A stretch of DNA of 59,053 bases from an uncultured Prevotellaceae bacterium (lineage in GTDB: Bacteria; Bacteroidota; Bacteroidia; Bacteroidales; Bacteroidaceae). The notes beneath the pieces were generated by a model. The model was not told the origin of the DNA and made no database searches. It saw only the letters and a program-made list of their open reading frames with translations. The position numbers were made by a program, and so were the translations under genes. Below are positions 51,912-59,053 of this stretch, piece after piece (within the stretch, counting starts at the first letter, position 1; each line of letters begins with the position of its first letter). The stretch lies in contig ONSH01000012.1 in the NCBI GenBank assembly GCA_900320435.1, positions 1 through 59,053 of the forward strand, given 5' to 3'.

Positions 51912-53405
51912 ATGGAGTTTGAAATGATCGCCAAAACGCTCCAGGGACTGGAGAACATTTTGGCCGAAGAACTCACCCGGCTCGGAGCCAACAACATCGA
52001 AATCGGTCGCCGCATGGTGTCCTTCACCGGCGACCTGGAGATGATGTACCGCGCCAATGTCCAACTGCGCACCGCCATCCGCATCCTCAAGCCCATCAAA
52101 CATTTCCGTGCCAAGACGGCTGACGAAGTGTATGACGCCGTGAAAGCTGTCGACTGGACACAGTATCTCACCAACCGCACCACCTTTGCCGTCGACAGCG
52201 TGGTCTATTCCAGCGAGTTCCGCCACTCCAAGATGGTGGCCTACAAAGTGAAAGACGCCATCGTGGACCAGATGCGCGAGAAGACCGGCGACCGCCCGAA
52301 CATCCGCCTGAAGAACCCCGACCTGCAGCTCCACATTCACGTGTCGGAGTATGACTGCACTCTGGCGCTCGACTCTTCGGGCGAGAGTCTGCACCGTCGC
52401 GGCTACAGGCAGGAGCAGGTGGAGGCACCGCTCAACGAAGTGCTCGCCGCCGGCATCATCCTGATGACCGGATGGCGCGGAGAATGCGATTTCATCGACC
52501 CCATGTGCGGCTCCGGCACTTTCCTCATCGAGGCCGCCCTGATTGCACGCGGCATCTCCCCCGGCGTGTTCCGCTCGGAGTATGCCTTCGAGAAATGGCC
52601 CGATTTCGACCGCGAACTCTTTGAGAAGGTGTACAACGACGACTCCGAGGAGCACCCCTTCAACCACCACATCTACGGCTACGACCTCAATGTGCACGCC
52701 GTTGCCATCGCCACCCGAAACATAAAAGCAGCCGGTCTCACCAAAGAAATCACCGTTGAGCAGCGCGACATCAAGAATTTTGAGAAACCTCTGCATCCGA
52801 GCCTGCTCATCACCAATCCGCCCTACGGCGAACGCATCTCTGCACCCGACCTGCTGGGGCTCTACAAAACCATCGGCAGCCAGTTGAAGCACAATTTCAC
52901 CGACGGTGAAGCCTGGATCCTGAGTTACCGCGAGGAATGTTTCGACGAAATCGGCCTGAAGCCTTCGCGCCGCATTCCGCTCTACAACGGCTCCCTTGAG
53001 TGTGAACTGCGTAAATACCAGATTTTCTCCGGACGTTTCAACGACATGAGGGCCGGAGGCGGCGACATCAAGACGAAAGAAGACCGTCGCGACATGTCCA
53101 CCCGTAAGTTTAAGCAGCATCGTGAATTCCGCGAACGCTTCGATGAGGATCGTGACGAGAGACCACGCAAACGTTTCGATGACGAAAGGCCACGCAGACG
53201 TTTCGATGACGAGAGACCACGCAGACGTTTTGATGATGAGAAGCCCCGCAAACGTTTTGACGATGATAGACCCCGCAAACGTTTTGACGATGAGAGGCCC
53301 CGCAAGCGTTTCGATGACAAAGACAGGAAACCACGCAAAAACTATGACAGCAAGAACCCTCGTGGCGGCCACGGCCGCGGCCTTCGCTTTGAGCACCGTG
53401 ACTGA
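51912..53405 (+). CDS. THUMP-domain rRNA methyltransferase (RlmL type) with repetitive basic/acidic tail
   Basis: Residues 1-385 form a class I RNA methyltransferase: ferredoxin-like start, THUMP domain (about 45-155), SAM site DFIDPMCGSGTFLIEAALIA and catalytic NPPYGERI. RlmL-type enzymes methylate 23S rRNA. The tail (about 400-497) is highly charged and holds six 9-residue repeats of the type RPRKRFDDE, from 27-bp DNA repeats at about 53153-53314. Such tails bind RNA in DEAD-box proteins. The last 62 nt overlap the start of the DPP IV gene. Confidence 0.9.
   Translation: MEFEMIAKTLQGLENILAEELTRLGANNIEIGRRMVSFTGDLEMMYRANVQLRTAIRILKPIKHFRAKTADEVYDAVKAVDWTQYLTNRTTFAVDSVVYSSEFRHSKMVAYKVKDAIVDQMREKTGDRPNIRLKNPDLQLHIHVSEYDCTLALDSSGESLHRRGYRQEQVEAPLNEVLAAGIILMTGWRGECDFIDPMCGSGTFLIEAALIARGISPGVFRSEYAFEKWPDFDRELFEKVYNDDSEEHPFNHHIYGYDLNVHAVAIATRNIKAAGLTKEITVEQRDIKNFEKPLHPSLLITNPPYGERISAPDLLGLYKTIGSQLKHNFTDGEAWILSYREECFDEIGLKPSRRIPLYNGSLECELRKYQIFSGRFNDMRAGGGDIKTKEDRRDMSTRKFKQHREFRERFDEDRDERPRKRFDDERPRRRFDDERPRRRFDDEKPRKRFDDDRPRKRFDDERPRKRFDDKDRKPRKNYDSKNPRGGHGRGLRFEHRD
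53153..53314 (+). repeat. Six 27-bp repeats in the methyltransferase tail
   Basis: In-frame 27-bp units (CGTTTCGATGAC or CGTTTTGATGAT core) encode RPRKRFDDE-type repeats. Copy number may vary between strains without a frameshift. Confidence 0.85.
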
Positions 53406-55335
53406 AGCACAGACCTCCTTCACCCTGGACGATTTGCTGCCCGGAGGCTCCACCTACGAGCAGTTGCGCCCCGAGGATCGCGACTACCACTGGGAAGGCA
53501 ATACCCTGGTGGAGGGCAAAAAGGAGGATAAAAAGTGCGAGCAGTTGCCCGATGAGGCCAGACACGTAGATCTGTCCGACGTGAGTGGCCATCGCGCCTA
53601 CACCGTGAAGGGCAATCTTTTCGTGTTGACCGCCGACGGCAACACACTGCAGGTCTCCGCTGACGGCAGCACCGACGATTCCGAGAACATCGTCTACGGC
53701 ACCTCCGTACACCGCGATGAATTCGGCATCAACAAGGGCACTTTCTGGAGCAAGGACGGCGAGCAGCTGGCCTTCTACCGCATGGACCAGTCGATGGTGC
53801 CCTCCTACCCTCTGGTGGACATCACCACCCGCATCGCCACCACCAAAACCTGCCACTATCCGATGGCCGGAGAAGAGAGCCACGTCGTCACCGTGGGCAT
53901 ATACAAAGTGAAAGATCAACGCACCGTGTGGCTTCACCTGCAAGGCGACGAGGGACTTCCCGGCCAACACCCCAACGACTACCACACCAACCTCTCCTGG
54001 AGCCCTGACGGACATACGCTCTATGTCTTCGAGCTCAACCGTGCCCAAAACCACATGCGTCTTGTGGCCTACGACAGCGAGACAGGAATGCCGTGCGGCA
54101 CCCTCTATGAGGAGACACACGAAAAATATGTCGAGCCGATGACCGGACTCTCGTTTCTCCCGTGGGATGACACCAAGGCCATTATTCAAAGCCAGCGCGA
54201 CGGCTTCAACCATCTCTATCTGCTTGACCTCAACAAACCCTCTTCCCTACAGCAGCTTACCAAGGGGTCATGGGTCGTGCAGCAGCTCGTCGGCTTCAAC
54301 AAGAAGAAGAAACTCGTGCTGTATCTGGCCAACACCTCCGATCCCCGCACCAAAACACTCTACTCGGTGGATATGAAAGGGCGTACGAAGGCGTTGGGCG
54401 ATGAACGCGGCGTTCACTACCGGGTGGCGCTCAACGACGACGGCACCCAGGCACTCGATTGCTACACGGCGCCCGATGTGCCGCGCAGCATCAACCTCAT
54501 TAACACCTCTACGGGCAAAGGGAAGAATCTCCTGACGGCCGCCGACCCTTGGGCCGGACGCATTGTGCCCGAAATCACATCCGGCAGCATCAAAGCCGCC
54601 GACGGCCAAACCGACCTCTACTACCGCATGGTGAAGCCCGTCGGCTTCGACCCCGCCAAACGCTACCCCACCGTCGTTTATGTCTATGGCGGGCCCCATC
54701 TCCACAACGTCGATGCCTCATGGCACTGGTGTCTGCGCGGTTGGGAACTCTATATGGCTCAAAAAGGCTACCTCATTTTCGTGCTTGACAATCGCGGCGC
54801 CGAATGGCGCGGACGCGAGTTCGAACAAGTCACCTTCCACCGTCTCGGCATCGTGGAACGAGAAGACCAAATGACGGGCGTAAACTTTCTCCGCTCGCTG
54901 CCTTACGTGGACACCGACCGTATCGGTGTGCACGGATGGAGCTACGGCGGCTACATGACCATCAACCTCATGCTCACCTGGCCCGAAGTGTTCAAGGTGG
55001 GCGTGGCCGGCGGACCCGTCATCGACTGGCAATACTACGAAGTGATGTACGGCGAGCGCTATATGGGCACCCCGCAAAGCAACCCCGAAGGCTACGAAGA
55101 GTGCGACCTCAAACAGCGTGCCGACCGCCTGAAGGGTCGCCTGCAGATCATCATCGGCGGCGACGACCCTGTCGTGGTGCCCCAACACGCCCTCTCCTTC
55201 CTGCGCCGCTGCGCAGACGAAGGCACTCATCCCGACTTTTTTGTCTATCCCGGCGACGAACATAACATGTTCGGTCACGATCGCATACATTTGCATGAAC
55301 GCATCACTCAATATTTTGAAGACTATCTGAAATGA
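53344..55335 (+). CDS. Dipeptidyl peptidase IV (S9 family), shortened N-terminal propeller
   Basis: The 663-residue protein has a signal peptide ([22 protein letters not shown]), then [13 protein letters not shown], a beta-propeller and the hydrolase domain. The catalytic triad is Ser533 (HGWSYGGYM), Asp607 or Asp608 ([11 protein letters not shown]) and His640 (DEHNMFG). It removes X-Pro dipeptides in the periplasm. Relatives have about 720-740 residues; the section between HWEGN and LFVLTADG is about 70-80 residues shorter. The first 62 nt overlap the methyltransferase tail. The ATG at 53344 is preferred; an in-frame ATG 10 codons earlier is possible. Confidence 0.9.
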   Translation: MTARTLVAATAAAFALSTVTEAQTSFTLDDLLPGGSTYEQLRPEDRDYHWEGNTLVEGKKEDKKCEQLPDEARHVDLSDVSGHRAYTVKGNLFVLTADGNTLQVSADGSTDDSENIVYGTSVHRDEFGINKGTFWSKDGEQLAFYRMDQSMVPSYPLVDITTRIATTKTCHYPMAGEESHVVTVGIYKVKDQRTVWLHLQGDEGLPGQHPNDYHTNLSWSPDGHTLYVFELNRAQNHMRLVAYDSETGMPCGTLYEETHEKYVEPMTGLSFLPWDDTKAIIQSQRDGFNHLYLLDLNKPSSLQQLTKGSWVVQQLVGFNKKKKLVLYLANTSDPRTKTLYSVDMKGRTKALGDERGVHYRVALNDDGTQALDCYTAPDVPRSINLINTSTGKGKNLLTAADPWAGRIVPEITSGSIKAADGQTDLYYRMVKPVGFDPAKRYPTVVYVYGGPHLHNVDASWHWCLRGWELYMAQKGYLIFVLDNRGAEWRGREFEQVTFHRLGIVEREDQMTGVNFLRSLPYVDTDRIGVHGWSYGGYMTINLMLTWPEVFKVGVAGGPVIDWQYYEVMYGERYMGTPQSNPEGYEECDLKQRADRLKGRLQIIIGGDDPVVVPQHALSFLRRCADEGTHPDFFVYPGDEHNMFGHDRIHLHERITQYFEDYLK

Positions 55336-56618
55336 AAATCCTGTTGTTAGGCAGCGGCGGCCGAGAGCACGCCATGGCTTGGAAAATCAGCCAAAGTCCC
55401 AAGTGTGAGAAACTCTACATTGCGCCGGGCAATGCCGGTACAATGGCTTGCGGAGAAAACGTCCCGATGAAAGCGGACGATTTTGAGGCCATCAAGAGCT
55501 TTGTGCTGACCCATGGCGTCAGCATGGTGGTGGTGGGCCCCGAGGACCCTTTGGTCAAGGGTATTTATGACTTCTTCCGCGATGACGCCGAGCTGAAGGA
55601 CGTCGCCGTCATCGGCCCCTCAAAGGAAGGCGCCTGCCTCGAAGGTTCCAAGGATTTTGCCAAAGCCTTCATGCAGCGTCACGCCATCCCTACTGCTGCC
55701 TACCGCACCTTCACGGGCGCCACACTTGCCGAGGGCAAGGCTTTCCTGCGCACCCTCAAAGCTCCCTATGTGCTGAAAGCCGACGGCCTCTGTGCCGGCA
55801 AGGGCGTGCTCATCCTGCCCACCTTGGAGCAGGCAGAAAAGGAACTTGAGGAGATGCTCTCGGGCATGTTCGGCGACGCTTCTTCGCGTGTGGTCATTGA
55901 GGAGTTTATGGACGGCATTGAGTGCTCCGTCTTCGTACTCACTGACGGCAGCGGCTACAAAATACTTCCCGAAGCCAAAGACTACAAGCGCATCGGTGAA
56001 GGCGACACCGGCCTCAACACCGGCGGCATGGGCAGCGTTTCTCCCGTGCCGTTTGCCACAAAGGAATGGATGCAGAAGGTTGAGGATCGTATCATCCGTC
56101 CCACCGTCGAGGGTCTCCGCCAGGAGGGCATCTGCTACAAAGGTTTCATTTTCTTCGGCCTCATCAACGTGGACGGTGAGCCCAAGGTGATTGAATACAA
56201 CTGCCGTATGGGCGATCCCGAGACGGAGACCGTCATGCTGCGCATCAAGAGCGACCTGGTGGAGCTTTTCGAGGCTGTCGCCGAAGGCCGCCTGGCAGAG
56301 TGTCCGCTGGAATTCGATCAGCGTAGTGCCGTATGTGTGATGCTTGTTTCCGGCGGCTATCCGGGTCACTATGAAAAGGGCTTCGAGATCACCGGCATCG
56401 AAAATATCACCAACCCGGACTCTGTAGTCTTCCACGCCGGCACAGCCGTGAAAGAAGGACGCACCGTAACTGCCGGCGGCCGTGTCATCGCAGTTTCTTC
56501 TTACGGTGAATCTCAGGCAGAGGCACTTCGCAAGAGCATGACTGAAGCCCAAAAGATACAGTTCGAAGGACGCTATTTCCGCCGCGACATCGGCCAGGAT
56601 TTGCTCTCCGGCCTCTAA
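55332..56618 (+). CDS. purD: Phosphoribosylamine-glycine ligase
   Basis: The 428-residue protein joins phosphoribosylamine and glycine in purine synthesis. It has [16 protein letters not shown], the ATP-grasp part [18 protein letters not shown] and [31 protein letters not shown] and the metal site [14 protein letters not shown]. Its ATG overlaps the DPP IV stop (ATGA). Confidence 0.96.
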   Translation: MKILLLGSGGREHAMAWKISQSPKCEKLYIAPGNAGTMACGENVPMKADDFEAIKSFVLTHGVSMVVVGPEDPLVKGIYDFFRDDAELKDVAVIGPSKEGACLEGSKDFAKAFMQRHAIPTAAYRTFTGATLAEGKAFLRTLKAPYVLKADGLCAGKGVLILPTLEQAEKELEEMLSGMFGDASSRVVIEEFMDGIECSVFVLTDGSGYKILPEAKDYKRIGEGDTGLNTGGMGSVSPVPFATKEWMQKVEDRIIRPTVEGLRQEGICYKGFIFFGLINVDGEPKVIEYNCRMGDPETETVMLRIKSDLVELFEAVAEGRLAECPLEFDQRSAVCVMLVSGGYPGHYEKGFEITGIENITNPDSVVFHAGTAVKEGRTVTAGGRVIAVSSYGESQAEALRKSMTEAQKIQFEGRYFRRDIGQDLLSGL

Positions 56619-56632
56619 ACTTCCTCCCCGGC

Positions 56633-57334
56633 GTGAACGTTTTTATCACAATATTACTGCTCTGCCTGTCGTTAATCGGCAATGCGCACTTCATGCTGGC
56701 GCTCTTTACGGGTGTCTCAATGCTGTTGGCGCAACGCTCGCTCTACGCCTGCTACAAGGTGGAGCAGCCGGTCGTGCCCATTCTCCACGCCTTCTTCTTC
56801 CTTAGTATCTCTGCGGTGCTTACACCCTGGATGCTGTTGCTAATCCCGTTTTTTTTGTGGCACACGGGCGTTTTGATGCGCTGCCTCACGTGGCGTGTCT
56901 TTTGGGCCGGTGTTTTCGGCCTTTCGGTGCCCTACGTCTTCATGACACTGCTGAGTCTGCTGTCGGGAAACACAGAGTATTTCAACTCCCTCCACACTTC
57001 TTTCACCGCGCGACCCTGGCTCTACGTGGTCTTCATTGCCGCTTATCCGATGCACGTCATGGTGGACTATTTCAGCCGCTTCTCTGAATGGCAGTGGATT
57101 CCGTGGGGCGTCATCAGCCTTTTGGGCGTCTTCTGCATTTGGCATTTCTTTCACACCCGTCACCGCAGCATGATACAACAACGCCTTGAGGCCTACATCG
57201 CGGTGCACAACAGTGTGGCACTATGGGGACTGATCTTTATTTTCCCCCAGTTTTATCATTCACTCATCGGGGGCCTCGCCGCATGCCTCTCGCCCCTGGT
57301 TATCCGCTTCGCCGAACAATGCAGGAACTCATAG
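56633..57334 (+). CDS. Multi-pass membrane protein, perhaps N-terminally shortened
   Basis: The 233-residue protein starts with GTG and has about seven hydrophobic segments (1-35, 50-75, 82-115, 128-145, 160-172, 195-228). No family was named with certainty. It resembles larger Bacteroidales membrane proteins of this locus that, as I recall, have about 100 more residues at the N-terminus. It lies 14 nt after purD and overlaps the next gene by 16 nt. Confidence 0.6.
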   Translation: MNVFITILLLCLSLIGNAHFMLALFTGVSMLLAQRSLYACYKVEQPVVPILHAFFFLSISAVLTPWMLLLIPFFLWHTGVLMRCLTWRVFWAGVFGLSVPYVFMTLLSLLSGNTEYFNSLHTSFTARPWLYVVFIAAYPMHVMVDYFSRFSEWQWIPWGVISLLGVFCIWHFFHTRHRSMIQQRLEAYIAVHNSVALWGLIFIFPQFYHSLIGGLAACLSPLVIRFAEQCRNS

Positions 57335-57768
57335 ACTTTCTCTCCCAATACGGCTATTGGGGCATGACACTGAGTGCCTTTTTGGCGGGCAGCGTTTTCC
57401 CGTTCTCCAGCGAAGCAGTGCTGGTGGCGCTGCAACTCGCAGGGCTTGAACCTTGGCCGCTGCTACTTTCGGCAACTGTAGGCAATGCCGCCGGCAGCAT
57501 GTTCAACTACGGTCTGGGCACTTTGGGACGTATGGAGTGGATTGAGCGTTATGCCCACGTCAAAAGAGAGCGTGTGGCCCGGATGCAGATGTGGCTTCAG
57601 GGCCGCGGCGCCTGGGTGGGTGCTCTGTGTTTCCTGCCGGTCTTCGGCAGCGTGCTCTCCGTCACTTTAGGCCTCATGCGGGCCAATCCCTATATCACGG
57701 CCACTGCCATCACCGCCGGCAAGGCCGTCCGTTATGCGATTATAATATTTGTTGTTTCTGCAATATGA
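57319..57768 (+). CDS. YqaA/VTT-like small membrane protein
   Basis: The 149-residue protein has four or so hydrophobic segments and the SNARE-associated/VTT pattern: YWGMTLSAFLAGSVFPFSSEAVLVAL, ATVGNAAGSMFNYGLGTLGR, GAWVGALCFLPVFGSVLSVTLGLMRANP. Family members are linked to membrane homeostasis. ATG 57319 lies in the end of the preceding gene. The stop overlaps the ATG of the DUF2723 gene (ATGA). Confidence 0.8.
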   Translation: MQELIDFLSQYGYWGMTLSAFLAGSVFPFSSEAVLVALQLAGLEPWPLLLSATVGNAAGSMFNYGLGTLGRMEWIERYAHVKRERVARMQMWLQGRGAWVGALCFLPVFGSVLSVTLGLMRANPYITATAITAGKAVRYAIIIFVVSAI

Positions 57769-59053
57769 AAAACTTCAGACTCATTGACAACCTCGTGGGG
57801 TGGTTGACCTTTGCCGTGGCAGCCTTTACTTACTGTTCCACGGTGGAGCCTACAGCGAGCTTTTGGGACTGCCCCGAGTTCATCACCACAGCCTTCAAGC
57901 TGGAAGTCGGTCACCCGCCAGGGGCCCCCTTCTTTATGCTTACGGCCAACCTCTTCACCCAACTCGTCCATGATCCGACACTGGTGGCCTACATGGTCAA
58001 CATCATGAGTGCGCTTTTCTCGGCGCTCTGCATCCTGTTCCTCTTCTGGAGCATCAGCCACCTGGCCCGCAAACTGGTGGGTGACAACGGTCAGGTGACA
58101 ACACTATCGCAGTGCATCACCGTAGAGGCTTCCGCTCTCACCGGTGCGCTCATCTACTGCTTCTCCGACACCTTCTGGTTCTCTGCCGTTGAGGGTGAAG
58201 TCTATGCCTACTCCTCGCTCTTCACGGCAATCGTGTTTTGGGTGATGCTCAAATGGGAAGACCATGCCGACGAGCCCGGCTCTGACCGATATCTCATCCT
58301 CATTGCCTATCTCACCGGCCTCTCCATCGGTGTGCACCTGCTCAACCTTCTGTGTCTGCCGGCTCTGGTGCTCATATTCTACTACAAGAAGACACGAGAG
58401 GCCACGCTTAAGGGTAGCCTCATTGCTCTCGGCATCAGTTTCCTGCTTGTAGCAGCGGTGCTCTACGGCGTGGTGCCCGGCATCGTGAAGGTGGGCGGCT
58501 GGTTCGAGCTGCTCTTTGTCAACACGCTCAACTGCCCCTTCAACACGGGCCTGGTGGTCTATATCGCACTGCTCACCGCCGTCATCCTTTGGGCCATATG
58601 GGAAACGCATCAGGAGAAAAGCCGACTGCGCATGAATCTCTCCTACCTGCTTTCTGTCGGTCTTTTGGGCATTCCCTTCTACAGCCACGGAATCACCAGT
58701 GTGGTGGTCGGTGTCATCGTCCTGGGCCTGCTCTATCTGCTGCTCAACCATCGCGACAGCAACAGCCGCCATTGGGTCACCACCCGCATTATGAACACCT
58801 CGCTGCTCTGCATGTTGATGCTCATGATTGGCTATTCGTCTTACGCCGTCATCGTCATCCGCTCGACAGCCAACACGCCGATGGACCAGAACTCCCCCGA
58901 GGACATCTTCACTCTGGGTCAATATCTGGGCCGTGAGCAATACGGCGACCGCCCACTATTCTACGGACAGGCCTACAACTCCCAAGTGGAGCTGCGCCCC
59001 GACGGCAACTACTGTGTGCCTGTTTCCACCAAGGGCGCTCCCGTCTATCAGCG
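57765..59053 (+). CDS. DUF2723 membrane protein, 3' end cut by window
   Basis: The first 429 residues are present without a stop. STVEPTASFWDCPEFI and KLEVGHPPGAPFFML are the DUF2723 hallmarks, the Asp/Glu pair resembling the first loop of O-mannosyltransferases; at least nine membrane helices follow. Family members in Bacteroidetes have over 1000 residues and are thought to be protein glycosyltransferases of the inner membrane. Start ATG 57765 overlaps the previous stop. Confidence 0.9.
   Translation, partial: MKNFRLIDNLVGWLTFAVAAFTYCSTVEPTASFWDCPEFITTAFKLEVGHPPGAPFFMLTANLFTQLVHDPTLVAYMVNIMSALFSALCILFLFWSISHLARKLVGDNGQVTTLSQCITVEASALTGALIYCFSDTFWFSAVEGEVYAYSSLFTAIVFWVMLKWEDHADEPGSDRYLILIAYLTGLSIGVHLLNLLCLPALVLIFYYKKTREATLKGSLIALGISFLLVAAVLYGVVPGIVKVGGWFELLFVNTLNCPFNTGLVVYIALLTAVILWAIWETHQEKSRLRMNLSYLLSVGLLGIPFYSHGITSVVVGVIVLGLLYLLLNHRDSNSRHWVTTRIMNTSLLCMLMLMIGYSSYAVIVIRSTANTPMDQNSPEDIFTLGQYLGREQYGDRPLFYGQAYNSQVELRPDGNYCVPVSTKGAPVYQ

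Noticed and set aside
53122-53343. Longer start for the DPP IV gene
   Set aside because: The extra residues are an out-of-frame reading of the methyltransferase repeats; the signal peptide starts at 53344 or at most 10 codons earlier.

Overview
The window looks like a chromosomal piece of a GC-rich member of the Bacteroidales, probably Prevotellaceae-like. The evidence is the recurring Bacteroidetes promoter motif (TTTG about 19-21 nt upstream of TAnnTTTG), the absence of clear Shine-Dalgarno sequences, and clade-typical genes: GldE, DUF4301, DUF3784, DUF721, a BspA-like LRR protein, ribosomal protein S16 with an Ala/Glu tail, an IspG with a partial insert domain, and a DUF2723 protein. No rRNA, tRNA, CRISPR array, IS transposase or prophage was recognised.

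Layout. 1-835: end of a gene, then a 0.68-kb intergenic zone with a dispersed hairpin repeat, a ~175-bp imperfect palindrome and an apparently orphan promoter. 0.8-10.6 kb: xanthine phosphoribosyltransferase-like gene, ABC-F ATPase, metA, U32 peptidase (split), membrane protein, radA, FAD oxidoreductase (frameshifted), hydroxyacid dehydrogenase. 10.7-16.6 kb: a complete RND efflux operon read leftward (adaptor, pump, outer-membrane factor). 16.9-20 kb: dTDP-rhamnose genes rfbA-rfbD-rfbB, without rfbC. 20-31.6 kb: mutS2, DUF4301, DUF721, ABC ATPase (3' truncated), an rpsP-thiE-like-prs operon, pgm, ssb-gldE, an OmpH-like lipoprotein. 31.8-33.4 kb: small protein plus beta-helix lipoprotein. 33.5-40.3 kb: AT-richer accessory segment with an AbiEii-type toxin pair, a BspA-like LRR protein, two lipoproteins (one with two TonB C-terminal domains) and DUF3784; 5.65 kb of it is bracketed by two oppositely oriented arrays of exactly three 22-bp repeats. 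40.4-43.2 kb: ridA, a rearranged ThiD-kinase/AraC fusion and pdxST. 43.3-51 kb: GH43-like hydrolase, three tandem FKBPs, a kinase-only nucleoside kinase, ispG, purE and a CobW GTPase with a His/Asp tract. 51-59 kb: cysE, an rlmL-like methyltransferase whose repetitive tail overlaps the signal peptide of a dipeptidyl peptidase IV, purD, membrane proteins and a partial DUF2723 gene.

The most striking theme is the number of housekeeping genes that lack conserved pieces or are broken at one point: Xpt without its PRPP loop, a split U32 peptidase, a frameshifted oxidoreductase, an ABC ATPase whose end runs into antisense prs, SSB without its acidic tip, a ThiD-AraC fusion missing kinase parts, a nucleoside kinase without its N-terminal domains, IspG with half its insert, and a shortened DPP IV propeller. 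This may be real reductive evolution or an assembly/strain artefact; the sequence alone cannot decide. Comparisons with family lengths come from general knowledge, not from a search.
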